From Bacteroidota bacterium (lineage in GTDB: Bacteria > Bacteroidota > Bacteroidia > Flavobacteriales > Flavobacteriaceae): a stretch of DNA of 26,417 nt. The DNA lies in the NCBI GenBank assembly GCA_023390775.1, contig JAEWCF010000021.1:1-26417 (forward strand), written 5' to 3'. Position numbers and translations under genes: made by a program. This document shows positions 14,989 through 22,188 of this stretch, piece after piece (position 1 is the first letter of the stretch; the number at the start of each line of letters is the position of its first letter). The notes under the pieces were generated by a model that was not told the origin of the DNA, did no database searches, and was given only the letters and a program-made list of their open reading frames with translations.

Positions 14989-15061
14989 GCAGCCCTGATG
15001 GAAGCGGCATCCTTTTGCGAGCCTGCGAGCAAAAGATACAGCGTACAGCAGGCAAAGCTGC
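14989..15061. other. Highly structured intergenic element in the parE-parC spacer
   Basis: Nested inverted repeats: GCAGC (14989-14993) pairs with GCTGC (15057-15061), CCTG (14994-14997) with CAGG (15049-15052), and CTTTTGC (15012-15018) with GCAAAAG (15029-15035), extended by AT/AT with one bulged C. The string with GATGGAAGCGGCATCC and GATACAGCG resembles an intergenic element I recall from many flavobacterial genomes, possibly the Flavo-1 RNA motif; that identity is from memory and unverified. It has no coding potential. It could act as an RNA processing site, attenuator or weak terminator between parE and parC, or as a separate small RNA. Confidence 0.55.
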
Positions 15062-15067
15062 CCATAC

Positions 15068-15102
15068 AATTAATAATGAATAATTAAAAATTAATAATTA
15101 CC
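15068..15102 (+). repeat. AT-rich 7-base tandem repeat, five units
   Basis: AATTAAT, AATGAAT, AATTAAA, AATTAAT and AATTACC, contiguous. The last two units form a 12-base perfect inverted repeat with 15134-15145. Confidence 0.8.
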
Positions 15103-15127
15103 GCCCAAGTTGCTTATATGGTTCCTC

Positions 15128-15148
15128 AATTATTAATTATTAATTACC
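15128..15148 (+). repeat. AT-rich 7-base tandem repeat, three units, over the parE stop
   Basis: AATTATT, AATTATT and AATTACC. The last unit contains the parE stop codon (15144-15146) and ends in the same AATTACC as the array at 15068-15102. Confidence 0.78.
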
Positions 15149-16994
15149 CTTCGTGTACATCAATCTCCACCTTCAGATTATTGATGATGAAATCCTGCCT
15201 GTCCGGCGTGTTCTTGCCCATGTAAAACGACAGCAGTTGCTCGATCGAGGTCGCCTTGTCCAGCATCACGGGCTCGAGACGGATGTCGTCGCCGATGAAA
15301 AACCCGAACTCATTTGGCGAAATCTCGCCCAATCCCTTGAATCGCGTGATTTCGGGCTTGGGTTTCAGTTTCTCGATGGCGGCGCGGCGCTCCTCGTCGC
15401 TGTAACAGTATATGGTTTCCTTCTTGTTCCTCACGCGGAATAGCGGCGTCTGCAAAATGTAAAGATGGCCTTCCTTGATGAGTTCGGGGAAAAATTGCAG
15501 AAAGAAGGTGATGAGCAAAAGGCGGATGTGCATTCCGTCAACGTCGGCATCGGTGGCGATCACAATGTTGTTGTAGCGCAGGTCGCCCAGGTCTTCCTCG
15601 ATGTTGAGCGCGGCTTGCAAAAGGTTGAATTCCTCGTTCTCGTACACGATCTTCTTGGTCATGCCGTAGGAATTCAGCGGCTTTCCGCGAAGGCTGAAGA
15701 CCGCCTGGGTATTGACGTCGCGCGACTTGGTGATGGATCCGGATGCCGAGTCTCCCTCGGTGATGAAAAGCGTGCTTTCCAGGTATCGAGGATTCTTGAT
15801 ATCGGTCAAATGGATGCGGCAGTCGCGCAATTTCTTGTTGTGCAGGCTCGCCTTTTTGGCCCGGTCGCGCGCGAGTTTACGGATTCCCGAGAGTTCCTTG
15901 CGCTCGCGTTCAGCCTGGAGGATCTTGCGCAGGAGAAGCTCGGCGGTCTCGGGGTTCTTGTGCAGGAAGTTGTCGAGTTTTGTCTTGACAAAATCATTGA
16001 TGAAGGTGCGCACGGTGGGCAAATCGGGGCCCATTTCGGTTGAGCCGAGCTTAGTCTTGGTCTGCGATTCAAAAACCGGCTCCATGACCTTGACGCTGAT
16101 GGCCGAAACGATGGATTTGCGTATGTCCGAAGGCTCGAAGCCTTTGTTGTAAAATTCGCGAATGGTTTTCACCACGGCCTCGCGGAAAGCCACGAGGTGC
16201 GTTCCGCCCTGGGTCGTGTTCTGCCCGTTGACAAAGGAGTGGTATTCCTCCGAGTACTGCGACTTGGAATGCGTCATCGCGATCTCAATGTCGTCGCCCA
16301 AAAGGTGGATCACGGGATAGACCATGTCGTCCTGCGCGATGTTCTCCTCCAAAAGGTCCTTGAGCCCGTTGTCGGAATAATACTTCTCGCCGTTGTAGAT
16401 GATGCTCAGCCCCGTGTTCAGGTAGCAGTAATTCTTGAGCATCTTGACCACATATTCGTTGCGGAATTTGTAGTTCTTGAAGATGGCTTCGTCGGGTGTG
16501 AAGACGACCTTGGTCCCCTTGCGCTTGGTGGTTTCGATGACGTCCTCCTCGTGGATCAGGTTTCCTGCGGAGAACTCGGCGGCCTTGAGTTTTTCCTCGC
16601 GGACCGATTCGACCCGGAAAAAATTTGAGAGCGCATTGACCGCCTTGGTACCTACGCCGTTCAGTCCGACCGATTTCTTGAAGGCGAGCGAATCGTATTT
16701 TCCGCCGGTATTCATTCGGGAAACCACGTCGACGACCTTGCCCAGCGGGATGCCGCGGCCGTAATCGCGCACCGAGACCGTCCGGTCCTTGATCGTGACC
16801 TCGATCGTCTTGCCCGCACCCATGACAAACTCGTCGATACAGTTGTCGATGACTTCCTTGAGCAGGATGTAGATGCCGTCGTCGGGAGAGGAACCGTCGC
16901 CCAACTTACCGATATACATTCCGGGCCGCATGCGGATGTGTTCCTTCCAGTCAAGCGAACGTATGTTGTCTTCGGTGTATTGGGTTTCGGCCAT
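15144..16994 (-). CDS. parE: DNA topoisomerase IV subunit B
   Basis: The ATPase and TOPRIM subunit of topoisomerase IV. I place the start at 16994 (MAETQYTEDNIRSLDW), giving 616 residues, usual for Bacteroidota ParE; the frame runs 17 codons further upstream without homologous character. The GHKL ATP site shows EVIDNCIDE (Glu47, Asn51), DYGRGIPLG (78-86) and GLNGVGTKAVNALS (110-123). The TOPRIM domain shows FITEGDSASGS and the metal-binding DADVDGMHIRLLL. The C-terminal FKGLGEISPNEFG is the typical type IIA end motif. It heads the parE-parC pair. A weak promoter candidate on the minus strand is TTG at 17045-17043 with TATATTAG at 17022-17015 (two mismatches, 20-base gap). The stop lies in an AT-rich heptamer array. 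Confidence 0.95.
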   Translation of the reverse strand: MAETQYTEDNIRSLDWKEHIRMRPGMYIGKLGDGSSPDDGIYILLKEVIDNCIDEFVMGAGKTIEVTIKDRTVSVRDYGRGIPLGKVVDVVSRMNTGGKYDSLAFKKSVGLNGVGTKAVNALSNFFRVESVREEKLKAAEFSAGNLIHEEDVIETTKRKGTKVVFTPDEAIFKNYKFRNEYVVKMLKNYCYLNTGLSIIYNGEKYYSDNGLKDLLEENIAQDDMVYPVIHLLGDDIEIAMTHSKSQYSEEYHSFVNGQNTTQGGTHLVAFREAVVKTIREFYNKGFEPSDIRKSIVSAISVKVMEPVFESQTKTKLGSTEMGPDLPTVRTFINDFVKTKLDNFLHKNPETAELLLRKILQAERERKELSGIRKLARDRAKKASLHNKKLRDCRIHLTDIKNPRYLESTLFITEGDSASGSITKSRDVNTQAVFSLRGKPLNSYGMTKKIVYENEEFNLLQAALNIEEDLGDLRYNNIVIATDADVDGMHIRLLLITFFLQFFPELIKEGHLYILQTPLFRVRNKKETIYCYSDEERRAAIEKLKPKPEITRFKGLGEISPNEFGFFIGDDIRLEPVMLDKATSIEQLLSFYMGKNTPDRQDFIINNLKVEIDVHEG

Positions 16995-17086
16995 CGCGCA
17001 TTCGTGTGTGGGCGCTAATATAGACGATGCGCCCAGAAGTCTCAAGCGCTCGCGCCGAAAGTTATCAAACGCGATATTGACAAAAA

Positions 17087-18046
17087 TCAGGCGTTCGGAC
17101 GCGAAATTTTATAGGAAACGATTGGTTTTTCGTTGACGAAAATGGTCACGGTACCGGCAAATTCGCGCTCGAGGGGAACAGTGAAACGACCGTCATATGA
17201 TTTTACGCGTTGCAATGTTTTTTGCCTGTTGGTCACAAAATACACCCGATCGCGTGAGGAAAGGTTGTCGATGCTGAAATCGATGGGCCCGTTGTTGGCC
17301 AGATGCCCGTCCTTGCGGTCGATCTCAAGATCGGAACGGATGTATGCCGGATGGTACAGCGGTTGTTTCGCGAAGTCCGATGCGCTTTTTTTGACCAGCA
17401 GCCATTTGCGGTCCTGCGGGAAATGGTTCATGAAAAAACGCTCCGGATCCGGCATGAAATAAGCATCGGTAAAGGCGTACCTGAATTTTCCCGACGCACC
17501 GTCCACCGAACCTGCGGCCCATGCCACGTCAAGCAATTCCCATTGCCCGTCGATCTTAACGGCGTTCCATGCATGGTCGCTTTCGTCTGGCAAAAGCCCG
17601 ATCTGCGCGGCGTTGTTTCGGGAAGTCCCAGCAATGATTTCGGCCTCGAGGCCAAAGCGGCGGCACAAATCCTGGATAAGCGACGCATAACCCTCGCAAA
17701 CGGCCTTCCGGGTTTTGAGCGTACGGTTGATCAGCGCGGTGCGAAAAGCTTTTTCTTTGCGCTGGCGATCTGCTTCGGAAGTATATCGGTACGCAATCGT
17801 ATTTCCGAGCCGGTACTCGTCCATGTCATAGGCGATGTTCTTCGCGGCCCAGGTGTAGGCAGCCCGGACGCGTTCGCGATCATCGTCAAAATCCTCCATG
17901 ATCATCGCCGCAAGCGAGGCAGAAGTCGCAAAAGTCCTGGGATATTGGCCGATCCGGGCATCGACATGCTCATACTGTGCCGATGCCTTAACCGAAAAGA
18001 GCCATACGAAAAGAAAAACGGGGGCAAAAAGGGTTTTCAATTTCAT
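17087..18046 (-). CDS. Secreted transglutaminase-like domain protein
   Basis: A 319-residue protein with a signal peptide (MKLKTLFAPVFLFVWLFSVKASAQ), so periplasmic or exported. The transglutaminase-like papain fold carries the full triad: Cys117 in RKAVCEGYASL, His158 in DHAWNAVKI and Asp173 in WELLDVAW. In front is the usual helical stretch VRAAYTWAAKNIAYDMD. After about residue 200 comes a beta-rich C-terminal domain with NHFPQDRKWLL, common in the Bacteroidota members. Such proteins may act as peptidases or cross-linking enzymes; the substrate is unknown. It lies 92 bases upstream of parE in the same direction and 45 bases downstream of the FMN reductase gene, so it may share transcripts with either. 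Confidence 0.85.
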   Translation of the reverse strand: MKLKTLFAPVFLFVWLFSVKASAQYEHVDARIGQYPRTFATSASLAAMIMEDFDDDRERVRAAYTWAAKNIAYDMDEYRLGNTIAYRYTSEADRQRKEKAFRTALINRTLKTRKAVCEGYASLIQDLCRRFGLEAEIIAGTSRNNAAQIGLLPDESDHAWNAVKIDGQWELLDVAWAAGSVDGASGKFRYAFTDAYFMPDPERFFMNHFPQDRKWLLVKKSASDFAKQPLYHPAYIRSDLEIDRKDGHLANNGPIDFSIDNLSSRDRVYFVTNRQKTLQRVKSYDGRFTVPLEREFAGTVTIFVNEKPIVSYKISRPNA

Positions 18047-18091
18047 GCCGCCCGTTTAGCAAGTTCTTTGCCAAAGGATTGGGGAAAAAAG

Positions 18092-18622
18092 TTAAAATAC
18101 CTCCATGCGAGCGACGCATTCCCGAAGCTGCGCATCCAATTCCGGGTTCGAAATCCTGCCCTTGTCCAGGTCGAAATTGTCGTTAAACGAGGGAAGCGAA
18201 AAGGTTTCCCGGATATTCGCGCCATACCGCGGGAGGCTGATCCCCGCACATTCCAACACACCCGCCCCGCCTCGCTTCCCGGGTGAAGTGGCCATGAGCA
18301 GCATCGGCTTTTCGGCAAATACCAGTTTTTCCTGGCGCGAGGCCCAGTCGTAAATATTTTTGAATGCGGCGCTGAAAGTCCCGTTGTGCTCGGCAAGTGA
18401 GAGCACGATCACATCGGCTTGCTGCAATTTGTCCAGGAAGGCGCGAGCGATGGGAGGCTTTCCAAGTTCCTTTTCGATATCGACGCCAAATAGCGGCAAT
18501 TCGTAATCGTTCAGGTCAAGGATTTGTATCTCGGCCTGTTTGAAAAGCCCGGCGGCATAGACCGCGAGCCGCTTATTTATCGATGATTTGGAGTTGCTTC
18601 CGGCAAAGGCGACGATTTTCAT
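18092..18622 (-). CDS. NAD(P)H-dependent FMN reductase family protein
   Basis: A 176-residue flavodoxin-fold protein. The FMN phosphate loop is AGSNSKSSINKRLAVYAA (7-24), followed by ILDLNDYELPLFGVDIE and the isoalloxazine-contact segment SLAEHNGTFSAAFKNIYDW (74-92), all typical of the NADPH-dependent FMN reductase (ArsH/azoreductase-like) family. It is cytoplasmic and reduces flavin, quinones or azo compounds; the physiological acceptor is unknown. The start at 18622 fits the family, which begins at the first strand. Upstream on the minus strand is TAACTTTG (18706-18699), a full -7 match, 76 bases before the ATG. The ychF gene lies further upstream in the same direction. Confidence 0.88.
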   Translation of the reverse strand: MKIVAFAGSNSKSSINKRLAVYAAGLFKQAEIQILDLNDYELPLFGVDIEKELGKPPIARAFLDKLQQADVIVLSLAEHNGTFSAAFKNIYDWASRQEKLVFAEKPMLLMATSPGKRGGAGVLECAGISLPRYGANIRETFSLPSFNDNFDLDKGRISNPELDAQLRECVARMEVF

Positions 18623-18698
18623 GAGGATGATTTTTCACCCTAAGATAATCAAAACATCCGCATTAAAAAAAATGACACGCCCGTGCACCCACCCGGAG

Positions 18699-18706
18699 CA
18701 AAGTTA
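18699..18706 (-). promoter_or_regulatory. Possible -7 element for the FMN reductase gene
   Basis: The minus strand reads TAACTTTG, matching TAnnTTTG. No -33 TTTG is seen at the expected distance, so support is partial. Confidence 0.4.
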
Positions 18707-18743
18707 CCAACCTAAAATCCGCCTCCGCGACGGCATTTCCCCA

Positions 18744-19838
18744 CTAAACGTTAAACCTGAAATGCATCACATCGCCGTCCTTGACGATGTACTCCTTGCC
18801 TTCCACCCTGAGTTTCCCGGCTTCCTTGACCTTGGCCTCGGTCCCGAACTTCACATAATCATCGTAGGCGATGACCTCGGCGCGGATGAAGCCCTTCTCG
18901 AAATCGCTGTGGATGACCCCTGCCGCCTGTGGTGCGGTGTCGCCCACGTTGATGGTCCACGCGCGGACTTCCTTGACGCCGGCGGTAAAATAGGTTTGCT
19001 GGTTGAGCAGTTTGTAGGCGGCGCGGATAAGTACCGATGCGCCCGGCTCCTCCAACCCGATATCATTGAGGAACATCTGGCGTTCTTCATAGGTTTCGAG
19101 CTCGGTGATGTCGGCCTCGGTGGCGACGGCAAGCGAAATGACCTGCGCATTCTCGTCCTTGACCAACTCCTTCACCTTTTCGACATAGGCGTTTCCGCTT
19201 ACAGCTGAATTTTCGTCGACGTTGCACACATATAAAACGGGTTTGGTGGTGATGAGCTGAAATTCCTCCATCATCTTGACCTCGTCGTCATTTTTGGGCT
19301 GAACGGTCCGTGCCGATTTGGCCTGCAACAGCGCTTCGCGGATGCGGTCCAAAAGGGCTTCCTCGGCCTGAGCCTCCTTATTGCCGGTCTTGGCGGCGCG
19401 GCGTGTCTTTTCGAGGCGTTTCTCGACAGTTTCCAGATCTTTAAGCTGAAGTTCAATATCGATGGTCTCCTTGTCGCGGATGGGGTTCACATTCCCATCG
19501 ACGTGGACGATGTTGTCGTTGTCAAAGCAGCGCAGAACGTGGATGATGGCGTTGCATTCGCGAATGTTGCCCAAAAACTGGTTGCCGAGCCCTTCGCCCT
19601 TGCTCGCGCCCTTGACCAAACCCGCAATGTCGACGATCTCGACGGTGGCGGGCTGTACGCGTTCGGGATTGACGAGTTCGGCGAGTTTCTCGAGCCTTGG
19701 ATCGGGAACGTTCACCACGCCGATATTGGGTTCGATCGTACAGAACGGAAAGTTGGCGCTCTGTGCCTTGGCATTGGACAAACAATTGAAAAGGGTTGAT
19801 TTGCCCACATTTGGCAATCCGACGATTCCGGCTTTCAT
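18744..19838 (-). CDS. ychF: Redox-regulated ATPase/GTPase YchF (OLA1 family)
   Basis: A universal ribosome-associated Obg-family NTPase that prefers ATP. It has 364 residues, the standard length. The Walker A motif is GLPNVGKST (7-15), G2 region FPFCTIEPN, DIAG at 70-73, GLGNQFL, and NVDE at 206-209 in place of the NKxD that gives guanine specificity, explaining the ATP preference of the family. The helical insertion covers about 130-195. The C-terminal TGS domain (about 280-364) ends AGKLRVEGKEYIVKDGDVMHFRFNV. The ATG at 19838 begins directly at the first strand, as in all members. A -7 element TATATTTG lies 21 bases upstream on the minus strand, overlapping a pair of direct repeats. Confidence 0.97.
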   Translation of the reverse strand: MKAGIVGLPNVGKSTLFNCLSNAKAQSANFPFCTIEPNIGVVNVPDPRLEKLAELVNPERVQPATVEIVDIAGLVKGASKGEGLGNQFLGNIRECNAIIHVLRCFDNDNIVHVDGNVNPIRDKETIDIELQLKDLETVEKRLEKTRRAAKTGNKEAQAEEALLDRIREALLQAKSARTVQPKNDDEVKMMEEFQLITTKPVLYVCNVDENSAVSGNAYVEKVKELVKDENAQVISLAVATEADITELETYEERQMFLNDIGLEEPGASVLIRAAYKLLNQQTYFTAGVKEVRAWTINVGDTAPQAAGVIHSDFEKGFIRAEVIAYDDYVKFGTEAKVKEAGKLRVEGKEYIVKDGDVMHFRFNV

Positions 19839-19858
19839 AATCAGTTTTTAAAAGTGCG

Positions 19859-19866
19859 CAAATATA
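19859..19866 (-). promoter_or_regulatory. ychF -7 element with adjacent direct repeats
   Basis: The minus strand reads TATATTTG, a full match to TAnnTTTG. Direct repeats TGCGCAAAT (plus strand) at 19855-19863 and 19875-19883 overlap and follow it at a 20-base step, possibly an operator. Confidence 0.45.
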
Positions 19867-19944
19867 CGGTTTGATGCGCAAATCCCCGGAAGAATTATAT
19901 AAAAGAATGGCCTAATCCTGTAAGGGAACCGCCGCAAATGAAGC

Positions 19945-19952
19945 TAACTTTG
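19945..19952 (+). promoter_or_regulatory. -7 element for the secreted protein at 19976
   Basis: TAACTTTG is a full match to TAnnTTTG. The predicted transcript start near 19957 gives a leader of about 19 bases. The -33 region is not recognisable. Confidence 0.5.
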
Positions 19953-19975
19953 TTAAAAACTTAAAAGTTTGTACC

Positions 19976-20512
19976 ATGAAAAATATTGCATTTGCCTTTG
20001 TTGCGGGATTAATGGCTTTCTCGCTGCAGGCACAGAACACCAATACCACAAGCGTCAGCCGTACCACAACTACCACTATCAAGGATTCCGAGGGCGAAAA
20101 GAAACTCGTCAAGAAGGAAAACGTCAATGAAGTACAAAACGTCGAGTTCCACAACGCCGAATCAAATGCACTCAACAAAGATGTGAAACCGAGCCCGGTT
20201 CAGGTTACGGCCACAACATCGGTGACCCTGCCTGATGGCACTACCCGCCTCGTCGATGTGGACCGGTCAGCCTATTATTCGCTTGGGGGAAACCGCTACA
20301 AGATGGCGCTCGATAAAACCGGATATACCATCATGGACCAGGCCGGTCAACGCGCTGCAGTTTTGCGCCAGACGCAAAACAACAATTTTATCTACCGCAC
20401 CAAGGACAGGACCTCGTTTGGATACTTTGACGCAAACGGTAACCTGGTGCTTGAAACCTATGACGACAAGACCGACAAGATTACCGTCGAAACCTTTACG
20501 AAAATGCCATAA
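19976..20512 (+). CDS. Secreted protein of unknown function
   Basis: A 178-residue protein with a clean signal peptide (MKNIAFAFVAGLMAFSLQAQ). The mature part opens with a Thr/Ser-rich stretch (NTNTTSVSRTTTTT), followed by a charged region with KKLVKKENVNE, then beta-strand-rich sequence: SVTLPDGTTRLVDVDRSAYY, RYKMALDKTGYTIMDQAG, FIYRTKDRTSFGYFDANGNLVLETYDD. The G-Y-F-D-A-N-G-N pattern resembles strand-turn repeats of extracellular beta proteins, but I recognise no family. There is no lipobox, sorting domain or membrane helix, so a soluble periplasmic location is most likely. It is a single gene with its own promoter element and terminator, flanked by a divergent ychF and a convergent ferredoxin gene. 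Confidence 0.8.
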   Translation: MKNIAFAFVAGLMAFSLQAQNTNTTSVSRTTTTTIKDSEGEKKLVKKENVNEVQNVEFHNAESNALNKDVKPSPVQVTATTSVTLPDGTTRLVDVDRSAYYSLGGNRYKMALDKTGYTIMDQAGQRAAVLRQTQNNNFIYRTKDRTSFGYFDANGNLVLETYDDKTDKITVETFTKMP

Positions 20513-20530
20513 TTTCTTTCTTGCCTAAGA

Positions 20531-20557
20531 AAAATCCCGGCTTGTCCGGGATTTTTT
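20531..20557 (+). terminator. Bidirectional terminator between the secreted protein and ferredoxin genes
   Basis: AAAATCCCGG (20531-20540), loop CTTGT, CCGGGATTTT (20546-20555) and T run to 20557. The A-rich 5' side gives a T run in the other direction as well, fitting the convergent ferredoxin gene that ends at 20562. Confidence 0.9.
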
Positions 20558-20561
20558 GTAT

Positions 20562-20912
20562 TTATTCGTTATGTAGGAAGGCCTGGCGGTTGAGCAGTGT
20601 TTCTTCGCTTTCGACGTGATTTTCATCGGGAACACAACAATCGACGGGGCAAACGGCAGCGCACTGCGGTTCCTCGTGAAAACCCTTGCATTCGGTGCAT
20701 TTTCCGGGAACGATATAATAAATATCATCCGAAATCGGCGTCTGGGGCGCATCGGCATCCACGGTCTCGCCTGTTGGCAACACGACCTTTCCCTTCAATG
20801 CCGTTCCGTCCTTGTAACGCCAGTCGTCGGCTCCCTCGTAGATCGCGGTATTGGGACATTCGGGCTCGCAGGCGCCGCAGTTGATGCATTCGTCGGTGAT
20901 GATGATGGCCAT
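20562..20912 (-). CDS. Ferredoxin with two 4Fe-4S clusters
   Basis: A 116-residue electron carrier. The first cluster motif is C9-I-N-C12-G-A-C15-E-P-E-C19-P. The second is C72-T-E-C75, an eight-residue insertion, C84-A-A-V-C88-P-V-D-C92, with an extra Cys93. This spacing, with an extended loop in the second motif and a long insertion between the motifs (WRYKDGTALKGKVVLPTGE), is that of Allochromatium-type 2[4Fe-4S] ferredoxins, known for low potentials. The C-terminal tail is acidic and helical. The start at 20912 is set by MAIIITDECINCGAC. It is divergent from the acyl-CoA reductase, and an array of 8-base repeats lies directly upstream. Which enzyme it serves is not shown; the neighbour is an NAD(P)H-type reductase that should not need it. 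Confidence 0.92.
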   Translation of the reverse strand: MAIIITDECINCGACEPECPNTAIYEGADDWRYKDGTALKGKVVLPTGETVDADAPQTPISDDIYYIVPGKCTECKGFHEEPQCAAVCPVDCCVPDENHVESEETLLNRQAFLHNE

Positions 20913-20920
20913 GGGTTAAT

Positions 20921-20952
20921 GTGAAAATGTGTAAATGTAAAAATGTACCAAT
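20921..20952 (+). repeat. 8-base tandem repeat, four units, upstream of the ferredoxin start
   Basis: GTGAAAAT, GTGTAAAT, GTAAAAAT and GTACCAAT, contiguous, beginning eight bases upstream of the ferredoxin ATG. In the ferredoxin direction the units read ATTTTTAC, ATTTACAC, ATTTTCAC, and the gap to the ATG holds ATTAACCC, a possible fifth unit. Confidence 0.8.
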
Positions 20953-20977
20953 TGGACGTGAAATTATGTCTTTGTCT

Positions 20978-21032
20978 GACATTCGTCATTCGACGTTTGA
21001 CAATTGACAATTGACATTCGACGTTTGACATT
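20978..21032 (+). repeat. 7-base tandem repeat, about eight units
   Basis: GACATTC, GTCATTC, GACGTTT, GACAATT, GACAATT, GACATTC, GACGTTT, then GACATT with the last base lost. The unit junction at 21024-21027 supplies TTTG for the downstream promoter. Confidence 0.85.
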
Positions 21033-21054
21033 GAACATTCCCGTCGTATTTTTG
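21024..21054 (+). promoter_or_regulatory. Promoter of the acyl-CoA reductase gene
   Basis: TTTG (21024-21027), 19 bases, TATTTTTG (21047-21054): a full Bacteroidota consensus with ideal spacing. Start predicted near 21059, leader about 36 bases. The -33 element lies within the heptamer array. Confidence 0.75.
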
Positions 21055-21094
21055 CACAAAATTACCCCCAATTCACATTATAAGCAAATCATTT

Positions 21095-22153
21095 ATGACT
21101 TTAGAAGAAAGGATTTCGGCGTTTGCGGCATTGGGCCAATTTATGGGGCAGTTTGCATCGGAACCTACGCGGCCTGAAGCATCGGTCCCGCACAACGGCC
21201 TTTTCCTGGATCGCATGGAAACCGAAATAGGCGCCTCCCAGTCACGCAACGGCTGGTTCACCCCAAAAGAGGTCCGGTTTGCGCTTGGTTCCTGGGCAAA
21301 AGCGTTGACCACGGAAAATCTGGCAATGTGGGTTGGAAACCATGAATTTCCGGACAGGCCTGCAAAGACCATCGGGCTGGTGCTCGCCGGCAACATTCCG
21401 CTGGTGGGTTTCCACGATTTCCTTTCGGTATTGATAACGGGAAATAAGGTGTTGGCAAAACTTTCATCGTCCGACCAAAAACTGCTTCCATTGGTGGCTG
21501 ATTACCTCATCGCTGTAGAGCCCGCGTTTGGCCCGATGATCCAATTTACCGAAGACAAACTCGGGGGATTCGATGCCGTGATCGCGACGGGCAGCAACAA
21601 CACGGCCCGCTATTTCGAATATTATTTCAAGGATGTCCCGTCGATTATCCGCAGGAACCGCAATTCGGTAGCGGTGCTCACAGGCGATGAATCCCGGGAC
21701 GAACTCGTCGCGCTCGGCGAGGACATTTTCAGGTATTTCGGGCTGGGATGCCGCAATGTCTCCAAACTCTTTGTGCCGAGGGGCTACGATTTCGCGAAGT
21801 TCTTCGATGCGATGTACGAGTACCGCGATATTGTCGATTATGAAAAGTACTCCAACAACTACGATTACAATAAGGCGGTGTTTTTGATGAGCCGATTTGA
21901 GATATTGGACAACGGCTTCATGACCATCAAGGAAGATTCGGCGTATGCGTCGCCAATTTCCAGCGTCTTTTATGAATACTATGACACGATAGGCGAAGTT
22001 TCGAAGATCCTTGAAGAGCATTCCGAAAAGATCCAATGCACCGTCGCCGGCGCGTCAATTCCCCGCCGCGTGCCTTTTGGCCGTGCGCAACATCCGGAAC
22101 TTTGGGATTATGCCGACGGGGTCGATACGCTCACTTTCCTGGCAAACCTTTAA
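21095..22153 (+). CDS. Acyl-CoA reductase (LuxC family)
   Basis: A 352-residue protein of the LuxC/aldehyde-dehydrogenase-like acyl-CoA reductase family, which reduces acyl thioesters or acyl groups to aldehyde with NAD(P)H. GLVLAGNIPLVGFHDFLSVL (94-113) and GSNNTARYFEYYF (166-178) are cofactor-side motifs. Cys219 in YFGLGCRNVSKLFVP is the expected acyl-accepting nucleophile. It is somewhat shorter than bacterial luminescence LuxC (about 480), as usual for the Bacteroidota form. No LuxD, LuxE or luciferase gene is near, so the acyl donor is unknown. It lies upstream of serC (82-base gap) with a strong promoter in front, and is divergent from the ferredoxin gene. The start at 21095 has a leader of about 36 bases. 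Confidence 0.88.
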   Translation: MTLEERISAFAALGQFMGQFASEPTRPEASVPHNGLFLDRMETEIGASQSRNGWFTPKEVRFALGSWAKALTTENLAMWVGNHEFPDRPAKTIGLVLAGNIPLVGFHDFLSVLITGNKVLAKLSSSDQKLLPLVADYLIAVEPAFGPMIQFTEDKLGGFDAVIATGSNNTARYFEYYFKDVPSIIRRNRNSVAVLTGDESRDELVALGEDIFRYFGLGCRNVSKLFVPRGYDFAKFFDAMYEYRDIVDYEKYSNNYDYNKAVFLMSRFEILDNGFMTIKEDSAYASPISSVFYEYYDTIGEVSKILEEHSEKIQCTVAGASIPRRVPFGRAQHPELWDYADGVDTLTFLANL

Positions 22154-22188
22154 AATTATGGTAGTTTTAAGAATCGGGATGTGTTAAA

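Noticed and set aside
15465..16043. Plus-strand open frames inside parE
   Set aside because: Antisense shadows of the conserved parE reading frame, with no start context or homology.
16995..17045. N-terminal extension of parE
   Set aside because: The added 17 residues lack family similarity; MAETQYTEDNIRSL is the normal ParE opening.
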